Of a stretch of DNA of 64,000 nucleotides, positions 52,607 through 62,837 are shown piece after piece. The stretch lies in assembly GCA_019188255.1 (NCBI GenBank), contig JAETXT010000002.1, forward strand, positions 3,286,001 to 3,350,000. The letters run 5' to 3'. The translations under genes and the position numbers were made by a program. Source of the DNA: Verticillium longisporum. Its lineage: Eukaryota; Ascomycota; Sordariomycetes; Glomerellales; Plectosphaerellaceae. Under the pieces are notes generated by a model. That model saw only the letters and a list, made by a program, of their open reading frames with translations. It was not told the DNA's origin and ran no database searches. Within the stretch, counting starts at the first letter, position 1. Every line of letters starts with the position of its first letter.

Positions 52607-54286
52607 GGTGCTTCCTCCAATTGAGTCGCCGAACAGGCTAATCAAGGTTCTTCAGGGTGTCCCCAAACTATCGAGGCACGAAACGCCGGGCTGTTGTGGG
52701 AGTCGAGAAGCGCTGGCCACCCTTGTGTGGTCAAAAGGTGTGGACAGAGATCAAGGAAAAGCTTCTGACGGAGGGGTAAATGCAACGAGGTACGCTAGAG
52801 GGGCAGGTGGGGGCTAGAATGGGGGTGCCTGGTCTTTGCTGGTGCATCGAAGGCGGTACGTTCCTATTTCTTACTGGACCTATAGATGACTAAGGCAAGT
52901 CGACGCCGGCATGTTGCTTCCAGAGACACCCTGATAGCTCAAAATCTGTAACTCCACCCATATGATGTTGTCGTATCCAGACCGACCATACGAGCATCGT
53001 GCGTTACTGGGAGCAATGCAAGGCCTGAAGCAGGGGTGTCCGCCCGTTTAGCCGCCTGTTCGACCTGCCAATCTGGACGATGGTCGCGAATGGACGCTGT
53101 GCTTGTTGTTGCCTGCCTTATTATGGACGGCAGATATCTAGTTGTGGACCGATCTTGCCAGTACATGTACAGCTCGAGGCCTTGAGGTCCGTCAATGCCT
53201 GATCCAGGACGAAACATTCTACACGTTAGAAAAGTCTATCGACGAAATTGAGGCATTTGCTCATCATGCAATTGGACCATATATATAGAATGTGTGTAAT
53301 TTCTTGGATGGGAAACACGTCGTTGACAGGACGAATGATGGGCATCTTATTCAAGATGAGCAGACACCTCTTTTGCTGCCGCTAGAGGCGATAGTTTGGT
53401 GGCAAGACGCTAAAAATAAAAGGACCAAAAGGCTTGTTTGAACGTGGGTTCCAGCATGGCACGAACCCTTGGTGAGGTGTGTGCATCTAAAACTCAAAAA
53501 GCAGAAGCCCCAAACCATAAAATGGGTGGACAGCAGACGCTGGGCCTGAGTCGTGTCACGGGACATCTGAGCTGAGGTTCTTGACTCGGGTCATCAGACG
53601 AACTACTTGTGCTTTGTGCTGGTCCGATGACATGTGATGAATGGGCGGCGATAGCGCGACGATACACCCACCTTTACGAAGCCATCGGGCACCTAGCTAC
53701 AAAGACGATGGAGGGCAAAGGGATTGGAAAAAAAACTAAAAAAAAACTTGCATCCCACGATCGGTCAACTTTGGCTTCACATTCCAGGCTGGGAAGATGG
53801 GGCAAATTTGAAGCGGGGTGGGTACTGGGCATACCAGCGAGCACCAAGACGAAACCGGAACTTGGACCCCATTCCTTCGGAATGGTTAGGAAGATGGCCG
53901 TCTGCAGCTGTGACATTAAGCCTCTTTCTCGACCGTGTGTCCGGCAGATGAAGGCTATTCGTGGTGGTCGGGTGACCAATGATGCAACGTCGTATGAGGT
54001 CCACGATGGTCGTCATGGAGAGGTATCTCTGAAGAGACAGTTCTGGACCTCGAACGGCTATGCTATCCCATCAAGGATTCTTGAAGTATTATAAAGGTGA
54101 CGACGACAATGACAAGGGGCGCCGGGGGCCTGGGACGCAAGGGGCATGTTTTAGAAAAGAAAAAGGGGGGTTATGGTATTAGTGATGGTGACGGTGACGG
54201 TGGTGACGGTGGTGACGGGGACAGGAGGCAAGGGCTCCTGACCTTTCGGTTGTCAACGTCAGCCTTGCCTCAGCCCCTCAGGCAGA

Positions 54287-54372
54287 ACCTACCTGCCTAC
54301 CTAGGTAGGTAGGTACGTATGGTAGGTAAGGTACCTCAGGTAAGGCAAGTTAGGTAGTTGGGTAGGTAGGTT
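54287..54372. repeat. TAGG-rich repeat with perfect 14-bp palindrome
   Basis: Scattered copies of the tetramer TAGG and its complement CCTA, including CCTACCTAGGTAGG at 54296-54309. It can form a hairpin. It is not a telomere repeat and has no transposon ends. Confidence 0.75.
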
Positions 54373-54841
54373 CCTGCTACTTCCCTACAGGGAGGTGCAG
54401 CTTCTAGTACAGAAGCAGACGGGCAAGGACGCAGGACCATGGCTTCGGCGCACGCGCTCGTCCGGCGCTGATAGTGGGGGCTAACGGAGACGGTACTGCC
54501 ACTAGCACGCCTAGCGCGAGTCCCCGGATTGGCGCCTTGCCTTATGCGAAATCTCCTGCAGCAGCCGCGACGACCGGTCCTGGCGCGGTGCATGCTGGGG
54601 TCCCCCTAAGCACCCAGGATTCAGCGGCAGTGACAGCGATGGCAGCAGTGGCGGCTTGGGCAATTGGCAAGGTCGAACTTGCCGTCGGCTGAGCAAGCCC
54701 CGTCGTCGCTTCCCCGATGCGCGGGGACCAGCAACAACTTGCAGGAATCGGAAACGGGCGCTGTGCTGCTGGGGCGAGGAGTGACCGACCTAGTCCTGGT
54801 AGACAGACCTAGACCTGGGCCTGCCTAAACCCCGATCAGTC

Positions 54842-54965
54842 TTGAGTCTGAGCCTGGGCCTGAGCCGGAGCCAGAGCCTGAGCTCGCCTGCCTGCCCTGC
54901 CTGCACTTGAGCCTGAGCTTGAGCCTGATCCTGATCCTGTTCATGGAGCCTTGAGCCTCGAAGCC
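54842..54965. repeat. Imperfect GAGCCT/GAGCCTGA array
   Basis: About fifteen degenerate six-base units (GAGCCT, GGGCCT, GATCCT, GAGCTT) in non-coding DNA upstream of the regulator. Confidence 0.75.
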
Positions 54966-55534
54966 TCGAGTATTCGTATGCTAGCTGCCCCCAATTACCG
55001 TCGGTGTCGGCTTTCCTCCATCTCCTCCTTCGGCCTTACCGTCGTCACTTTGAGATATTTCCCCTTAAATCCTCCATGGTCGGCCAAACGAGACAGCCCG
55101 TCACCCGCGACGACAAACCTGCGCCCAGTCACCTATCCTTCCTCCCCCGAGCCCGACGACCGTCGCCAGCCGCACGCTCTGGCCTACGCGCCCGTGCTAT
55201 CACTCACCCTCGCAACGCACCGCAACGCATCGACGCGACAGAGCGGCGGTCCTTTCGAGGAGAGGCGCCATCCCTGTCCCTGACGCACCGCGACGCACCT
55301 CAACTGTTAGATCCAACCAGCATCAACGCAACTTGGAGCCAAGGCGCAAACACTTGCCCACGCCACCGCGCAGGCGCAGGCGCTTTCGCAGGGTGGTAAT
55401 AACGTCACCCCGCGCGGCAAACCCCTTCCCCACGGCAAACTCCGCGACGCCAGCAGCTTTCCAACCCCAAAGTCCTCTTGGCAACCGACTGTGCTGCTTC
55501 GACGGCCACAACCACACCACGGGCGCCCCTGACG

Positions 55535-58401
55535 ATGCCTACTGGCCGTCCGGTGAAGCGTCCTGCCGACGCCTTTGCTGGCGATGTCACAAACGTAGTC
55601 TTACGGTCGGGCATCGTCCCATCCAATGCTGCCGATCCCATCGTCCCATCTACCACGCATGACGCCACCGACCAAGCCGCGACCTCGCAGGGCAAGGCCA
55701 AGCTTCCTCGGGTCGAGAACCGACAAACGCAAGAAGACTTCTCCGCCCAGGTCAAGAACCGCTTAAACTCGTTCACCAGGACCGGCCAGGCTTGCGATCG
55801 CTGCAAGGTCCGCAAGATCAAATGCGACGCCCTCCCCGAAGGATGCTCCCACTGCCTCCAGCAAAGCATCGACTGCTACGTCACCGACCGGGTGTCCGGG
55901 CGCACCGAGCGCCGGGGCTATTTGCAGGATCTGGAGCGAGAGAAGAAAGACATGGCTGCTCACATCAAAAACCTCGAGTCTCTGTTGGCCGACAATGGCA
56001 TCCAAGTGCAACCTTGGACTTGGTCCAAATACCCAACCATGAACGGCCCGCCTGGCGTGACGCTCAATCATATGGGCCAGGCTGTCGAGACGGACGAGGT
56101 CAAGGGGCAATGGACCCAGATACGGTCTGTATGGGTCAAGAACTACAAGGCCGAACCGGCCGTCATCGCCACGAGGCTCAAGAATTCGGCACGCTCAGCT
56201 CTCGAGTCTCGGCCGGCCGACATCCACATCGGTGTCGGCCCTGACATTGCACCCATGAATGCCATCAAGGGGACCAAACTTACTATACTGGGGACAACAA
56301 TTGACTTGGCGTCGTTCAACGCACCTGATATGGACGAACCAGGTCCCGACGTAAGAGTCGCGCAACCTCTTTACAACAAGTCCATCCAGGCCTACTTGCA
56401 GTCAACGATGAACATCAATCCCCCGCCGCATGTGAAGTTGCCTTCACGCGCGGAAGCTTTTGAACTATCTCAGTGGTACTTTGTTTTTGTCTTTCCGTTC
56501 CTCCCCGTCTTACACAAACCAACGTATCTGGAAATGCTGGCCAAAATATACGACGACCCGAGTTTCCAGCCGACTGTGGCAGAACTGGTCATGGTGCACA
56601 TGGTCGTCGCTTCAATTTACTATCAGCAGTCTCTTCGCGCACCTCCAGGAGCCGTGGACTACAATGAGCTGTCCAATCGTCACTACCACTTCGCGCTGGG
56701 AAAGTTTTTCGACCTGGCGTCGTCACAGACCATATCTGCCGTCCAAGCCATGGCCATGATTGCTGCTCATGGCCGCAGCTTCCCCAAACCAGGTTGCGGT
56801 TTTGTTGTAGCCCACTATGCGTTTCTGCGGGCTGTTGACATGAACCTCCACCGGGCTGTCAAGCAGGAGGGCGAGACGACAAATCTGGACCTGGAGATTC
56901 GCAAGCGGACGTGGTGGACGATTCTTGCTGTTTGTGTCACCCTAGCCGGACGACTAGGGCGACCCATGCCAATCACCGTTGACGAGTACGACATTGAGTT
57001 TCCCGAGCCTGTAGCGGATGAGCTGCTCACCCCGGATGGACTGCTTGCTAGCTCTAGCACATCGCAGTGCGAATTCCATCCTGGACTCGCTGGGTTTCGC
57101 ATCATTCCTCTGCTGATCGAGATGTACACCAATATTTACAGCGTCAAGCGCGATCCTACCACCTATGTCGATGTTGTCGATACTCTCGAGGAGAAGCTTC
57201 GCATGTGGAAAGAAGACCACCCACCCTCGCTGCGACCAGACCTTCCCACAAATGATCCCCAAGATGGCCAGCAGCACATGTATCAGCTCTATGTTGAGAT
57301 GATGGAGCTTGAGCTCCGCCTGGCACTTCGCAGCCCCTCGGTGGCTATGACGACTGACCGCAAGATTTTGGCCGAGAATTCACACATATGCGAGGAGACA
57401 GCTGCCCGCATGCTAGAGCATGCAAAGGCCCTTCACAAACTCAAGTGTCTCGACGTGACGTGGTACCAGATTGCCATTTTCGCAGCAGCCATGTTCACAA
57501 CGCTCGTGGCGCACTGGGAAAGGCGTTTTGACCCGAACGAGCAGAGCTCGACACTGCGGCGCGACATGACAGATTGGCTGAGCATCATTCACTCTATTGC
57601 TGTTGCTCTTGGTATGTCTCCGCTCCCAGGTCATTGAGACATGATACTAATGTACCAGGCTCGGGTGAACACATCTACAAACAACTCAGTGCCAAGGTCG
57701 ACTCGACTTTGCGCTGGATTGAACACGACCGGCAGCAACAGCAGCAACAGCAGCAGCAGCGGCAGCAGCATCGACAAAGACAACAGCAAGAGGAGGCGAA
57801 TGCTCATCTTCAATCTCAACTGGCTGCAATGCCAGAAATCAAACAGGAAATTGTAGAGGGTTCTTTCCCCGCGTCATCCGGCCCTCAGGCAGTGCTGCCC
57901 ACACAGACTGTGCCGTCCATGGCGAAGGCCTACTACGATGATCCGAACCACAACGGCGGCACAGCATATTCCCAGCTCGCGTATACGGAACCGACAACGC
58001 AGGCAGGAATGTTGTCGTCGTACGACAGCAGCTACCTGTATCCCGCCTCTACACCAGAAAGTGCTACTTCCATCATGAACAGTGGCATATCCACGGCGAA
58101 TCACAATCCTCTAGTGGCTTTCGCATCGCAGGCGACGCAACAAGTGATCCAACCCGAGTCCCCGGCCGTGGACCAGTACCTTTGGCGTCACGTAACAGCG
58201 CCAACTGCGCAAGGCACCAACTGGGGCGACTGGGCAGCAGCCATGTCTGCCAGCCAGGAACGATACGGCGCGAACGCGCTCCTCAATATGGGAACTGTAC
58301 CACGCGAGACGCATGTGCCAGCCGACATGGTCAGCATGAATGCTGCGTCAGCAGGACAGTGGCCGACGCTTCTATGGAACGACAACCAGTCAGAGCATTG
58401 A
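55535..58401 (+). CDS. Zn2Cys6 fungal transcription factor, intact
   Basis: Large nuclear regulator. Exon 1 is 55535-57611, exon 2 57659-58401 (47-bp intron, phase 1), 939 residues in one clean frame. The zinc cluster is C87, C90, C97, C104, C107, C114 (spacing 2-6-6-2-6), followed by a coiled coil (about 122-150, LQDLEREKKDMAAHIKNLES). The fungal_trans domain runs from about 290 (WYFVFVFPFLPVLHKPTY) through RKRTWWTILAVCVTLAGRLGRP. The region after the intron has a polyQ tract (CAG repeat) and a long Gln/Ser/Ala-rich probable activation region ending near the stop. The TTG-initiated upstream frame is ignored; 55535 is the first ATG. Its target pathway is unknown. It lies near GH115 and a secreted hydrolase but nothing shows it controls them. 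Confidence 0.92.
57730..57792 (+). repeat. CAG/CAA repeat coding for polyglutamine
   Basis: Glutamine-rich tract just after the splice of the second Zn2Cys6 regulator. Confidence 0.85.
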
Positions 58402-59230
58402 CGCGAGCGTGTGAATTTAAGGGCAATGACTGGAAAACCTTGCTTGATTCACGATCATCATTGAGTTTGGTACGGAGTTTACGAAAAAGGCTGGATAGAG
58501 ACACTGGCGTTTGGCATCTCCTGCAGTCACTTGTCTGGGGTAGCGGGCATGACATGGCGTCGGTGGTGGGGATGGCGTTCATCGGAGACGGGCGGCTCCC
58601 GCGGTCGGGCTATGTAATATGACATTTTGGCTGGCGGGGTAACGTGGAGGGGCCTGAGATACCCAACGAATTGATTGACTTGACGATGAGCGTCTTTGAT
58701 GTAAGCATCATTCACCCTGCCTGTGCCTTGTCTGCTGTCGTGCCCCGGCTAGAGAGGGGAAGGGGCTGCGTGGTGGCCAGGGTACCAGCACCTGTAATGT
58801 CAGCGGCTTGTCCGGTAATGCATCTTCTCGGGCCTCCCGGCGCAGGACAAATTCCAAAGACCGAGTTGTAGGGTCTGTACTAATATCAGGCAGAACTGAG
58901 GACACGCATGGAAGCCGAAGGTAGGGGGCGGGTACGTTAATTGAACTTTATTATACTATTGCGAGTCGTGACCCTTGCTCTTGAGCAGAGCCCCGTCCTG
59001 GCTTTACCCCCGCGCGACGTCGCGGCCGGGCCGGCACGGACAGCTTCATCTCGCGGCAAAGAAATAATAAGAACATTCATGTCGTGAAGCCGAGGACCTG
59101 AGGGCATTGTTTTCTGATCACCGTCCCATTCACAAGTCACTCTCTTTTCCTTCAACGATCTGCATCCTTCGTTTCAAAAGTTCAGGCACCTGCACAGACT
59201 TGTTGTCACCAGCGCTGACAGCACTACAAA
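58402..59230. other. Intergenic, no gene recognised
   Basis: 3' side of the regulator and promoter of the alpha/beta hydrolase. No supported frame on either strand. Confidence 0.45.
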
Positions 59231-60109
59231 ATGATTTTCTCTTCGCTTATTGCTTCGGTGGCCGTGTTCGGCAGTGGCGTCAACAGCTTTGCCATCCGGC
59301 AGAATCCGCCTGCTTGGACGACGCTGCCGCCGACGCCGGAGCTGCCGGCGCCCATCAGCACGGCGACGACGCTGATCAACGGCGTCCAACTCTGGATGCA
59401 AAAGAACAACGAGAAGGCCAACGCGATCCCCATTGTGATGGACCACGGCGGTCTGGGCTACTCGGCGTACTTCGGGTCCGTCATCTCGCGGCTCGTCGCC
59501 GACGGCTACTACGTCATCGCCGTCGACCGCCGCGGCCACGGCCGCTCGACGTTCAACGCCGGCGACGTCTTCACCTTTGACCAGATGGCCGTCGACATCC
59601 ACGACCAGCTCGCGCACGCCGGCGTCCCGCAGTACGACGTCGTCGGCTGGTCGGACGGCGCCATGACGACGCTCGCGGCGCTCATCAACCCCGTCACGGC
59701 GGCGCCCATCCGCAAGGCGTTCGTCTTTGGCGGCGCCGCCAACCCCGAGGGCACCAACGCCACGTTCAGCGACACGGCCATCTTTGCCGAGTTTGTGGCG
59801 CGCTGCCGCACCGAGTACGCGGCGCTGCAGCCCGGCGCCGACTTTACGGCCTTTGCCACAAAGGTCGGCACCATGGAGGCCACGCTGCCGCAGTTCACCG
59901 ACGAGCAGCTCGGCACCATTGACGGGCGCCGCGTCATCATCGTCGGCGCCGAGCACGAGGAGGCCATCAACCTCGACACGCCGGCCCAGCTGCACAAGGC
60001 CATCAAGGGCAGCAAGCTGCAGATTCTCAAGGGCGTCAGCCACTTTGCGCCCATGCAGGACCCTGTGCAGTTTACCCAGGCTGTGGAGGACTTTCTTTGC
60101 AAGGCGTAG
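59231..60109 (+). CDS. Secreted alpha/beta hydrolase
   Basis: Intronless gene for 292 residues with a signal peptide (1-19, cleavage near NSFA). The fold is the alpha/beta hydrolase type: oxyanion region DHGGLG (about 70), RRGHGRS, nucleophile elbow GWSDG with S141, acidic residue in GAEHEEA (E241 or E243 where Asp is more usual) and His271 in GVSHFAP. Family members are esterases, lipases or epoxide/haloalkane-type hydrolases. The sequence is closest in style to fungal secreted hydrolases of unknown substrate. The replaced acid makes one catalytic residue uncertain. Codon use is strongly GC-biased. Confidence 0.88.
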   Translation: MIFSSLIASVAVFGSGVNSFAIRQNPPAWTTLPPTPELPAPISTATTLINGVQLWMQKNNEKANAIPIVMDHGGLGYSAYFGSVISRLVADGYYVIAVDRRGHGRSTFNAGDVFTFDQMAVDIHDQLAHAGVPQYDVVGWSDGAMTTLAALINPVTAAPIRKAFVFGGAANPEGTNATFSDTAIFAEFVARCRTEYAALQPGADFTAFATKVGTMEATLPQFTDEQLGTIDGRRVIIVGAEHEEAINLDTPAQLHKAIKGSKLQILKGVSHFAPMQDPVQFTQAVEDFLCKA

Positions 60110-60582
60110 ATGGGTGAGGCAGTTGTAGGGGTGATGATGATGATGATCGTGTTGCATGCATATGGGACCGGAGCGTCATTGATAGATCTAGATTTTCTTT
60201 TTGGCATAGAAAAGTCGCCTAGCATATTGGCGAGGGCATGATGACCATATTTTCTCTCGATTGCACCTTCTCTCGGCTTTGTCATCTAGATGACGTTGGG
60301 AAAGTGACATGCAGCTCGAGTGCAGCTTCCGCACCTGAACTGCTTGGGGTAAGAGTATTGCGCCCTGTGGCAAGAGTGCCCCATACCACGATGCCGGTTC
60401 TTCTGAATACCTACTGCCTGTCTACCAGGTACTGATCTTCTGGCGAGCCTTTTGACAATAGACAACAACTTACAAAGCATAACAACATACGATTGACGTC
60501 CAACAGCATCCACGCCGCTTCCTTAAACAGATCATCAGCTTTGAAGACCATAGTGAATACCATACTTTCTCACCCTCTCGAT
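60110..60582. other. Short spacer
   Basis: AT-richer region with an ATG/GAT repeat at about 60133-60146; a 3' UTR and promoter area. Nothing else is visible. Confidence 0.4.
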
Positions 60583-61584
60583 ATGGCGACCGACACGTTT
60601 CACCTCTTCCGTCGTCTCCCCATTGAACTCCGAAAGACCATCTAGGAGTTTGCCATTCGGCCCCTGAATCGAAACTTGGTTCACTTCTTTACCCTCTCGA
60701 ACGAACAGGATAAAGAGATACCGGAATTGCATGGCTACGAACTCAACGAGGACCAAACTGCTTGCCTCTACGCCCCGATGCAATATCAAGTTAACGCCAC
60801 CGGCCTCGACCATGTCGAGCTCTCTTGGCTCAACGACAATGACTCGTTCTACATGCACGACAGTGGCGTCCTGACGGCAAGTCGAGAGTCGCGCCATACC
60901 ATGATGAGGTATCTCCGACGAGTTCGCGCGAACCCAAGATACGCACCCGGGAGCCTCCTCTTCTTCACTTTCCGAGAGCCGTCGTTGTTTGGCGAGACCT
61001 CTCCTCTTCGCCAGTCTTTTGTCGAATTCGACGCCAACGACTTCATAGTTCTCCGGTCACAACACCGCCTTCCGTATGGGACCTGGGTTAACGCCGTCCA
61101 GTACCTGGTGAGTGCAAGGCCTTACATCGGCCAGGGGTCAACCATTGGCATTGCCATGGATCCTGACAACTACCCTACCTTTTACGACCACTTCATCGGC
61201 GTCCCTGTTCCGGATCTTGCCGTCCCTGTTCCGGAGCTTACCCATCTCTTGTACGAAATCATTGACGAGTGTCGCGAACCCTTCGACGCGATTGACGCCT
61301 CGCTCACGATTGCGCTGATTGACAGCCGCCTCGAGATCGACCTGTAGGACGAGGACCTGGAGGATAGGTGTGTGGAGTCACGCGACAAGAACATCATGTT
61401 GCTCGATTTGCTCGCATTTCCCAGTGATGTCGCGCCCCCGTGGAGTTTCAGCGACCCAGACATGCTGTACGTCTTCGATGCCTACGCGGATATAATGCGC
61501 CACTTGGTGGGACTCATCCAGGTGGACGAGACGGATCAGTGCAGAGTGATGCTCATGGGCACCATACGAGATACTACACTGTAA
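60583..61584 (+). pseudogene. 2EXR-domain protein gene with two in-frame TAG codons
   Basis: One continuous 333-codon frame from ATG 60583 to the stop at 61582-61584, interrupted only by TAG at 60643-60645 (codon 21) and 61345-61347 (codon 255). The head FHLFRRLPIELRKTI, TAG, EFAIRP is the 2EXR motif of ascomycete proteins, whose invariant residue at that place is Trp (TGG). The later part (TASRESRHTMMRYL, LLFFTFREPS, YGTWVNAVQYL) also fits that family. The piece after the second TAG still reads as coding (NIMLLDLLAFPSDVAPPW). No frameshift is present, which is unusual for an old pseudogene. Either it is a young pseudogene, or the stops are removed at the RNA level (see findings). 2EXR proteins have no known biochemical role. 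Confidence 0.75.
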
Positions 61585-62837
61585 CCTGGTCGTCACCATC
61601 CCATAGAGCACCTGCGGGAGCGCCGGCTAATACCGTATTGACCGCCCACGGGTGGTGCATGTTATCATCCCGCTATAGCCCACGGCTAAATGCGCGCAGT
61701 CCATCTCCACATGCAACCTTCCCCCGCATTGCGACTTTGTTGGCCCGCAGATCGTCAATCCATCTCCAACTAGGTTGTTGTCGGGCCCGAACCAGACTTG
61801 GAGAAACCTGGACAAAGCTGTGCAGACGACCAGACGATACTACCCCGTTGTGGGGATTGCATTGTAAAGGCTGAAACATCAAATGTACCCTGCCATGCTC
61901 CTGGCATGATCTCAATTGCTTTGAACGTGTCATTTCAAGTTGACAAGCAAGGTGATTGCGCAACATCAACCAAAGTACTTCGTCGTTGCGTGCCGGCCGG
62001 AGGACCCAGAATGAATCCAGACCCAACGACACGGCTGCCGAAGCCGCAACATCGGGTTTGTTGCCAAGCCCGTGCCGGTACTTCTCCGCCACATCCGATT
62101 TCCGATCTTCCCCATGCGGCCCATGCGGGGAAAAACCAACGAACAAGACGTCAGGCCACAGCTACAGTAACACAGCAAACCCGGCGCCAACCTCCCCTTG
62201 TCTCCCCTCCCCCCAAAGACAGGCCTCATTTTTACCGAGCCCTGCAAAGCCTTGTCCATACCCCTCGCTATTCTCGGCCAAGAACTCGGTCTTTGGTTCC
62301 CAGACGCCATTTATCCGTCCATTCGGCTAGAGTGATGGTCCATTAGCCTTGCAGCCCCAATGACGAATGTTGTGCCTGAAAGGCCAGTGCTTGCCTTTAT
62401 TGGTTCTGTAGGAGGACTGGAGGCTGGTGTTGTCCTCGGAGCCCGCTCTGTTGCCGCGAAAATGGAAAGAAGCCAACCCTTGGCAGGCAACGATACGACG
62501 CTGCCATGCCTGGTCATCTATTTTGCCTCATTGTGGATGGCCTGCTCCGCTACGAAGGAAAGGATCAGACTGGTCACTGGATGGACGTGACCTGCTACGG
62601 ACGTGGTACTACGGCGTCCTGCGTCCTGAGCTTCGGCCCTGGTTCCTGGGTGCTTTTGCAATGGTTGACGCACTCACATAAGTAGACGTGACGCTCCTCG
62701 CCTCTCTTTGTCCTACTGGCTCCCCACGAGTGACAAAGCCGCCGATCGGGGTCTATCATCGCAAGTCATGAGGCGCGTTCTCTCCAAGCATGACCTGGAG
62801 CACCAACCAAAGCCGAGCCAGCAGGCTACAGACCGCC
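61585..62837. promoter_or_regulatory. Promoter of GH115 alpha-glucuronidase with XlnR/Xyr1-type sites
   Basis: About 1.25 kb upstream of the GH115 ATG. GGCTAA at 61625 and 61684, GGCTAG at 62326 and TTAGCC (reverse GGCTAA) at 62344 match the GGCTAR site of the xylanolytic activator. No coding frame looks real. Confidence 0.55.

Larger units (their letters stand above)
52607..55534. other. Repeat-rich intergenic spacer and long promoter of the second Zn2Cys6 regulator
   Basis: Nearly 3 kb without a supported gene. It contains a TAGG-rich palindromic stretch and a GAGCCT array (listed), and a Pro/Arg-rich stop-free stretch just before the regulator, best read as 5' UTR. The unusually long leader suits a regulator with complex promoter control. 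Confidence 0.55.

Noticed and set aside
53609..54094. 161-codon plus-strand frame
   Set aside because: Low-complexity Lys/Arg/Gly content, no homology recognised, lies in the repeat-rich spacer.
59174..60157. 327-codon minus-strand frame
   Set aside because: Shadow of the alpha/beta hydrolase, with Arg/Val/Asp-rich text produced by third-position GC bias.
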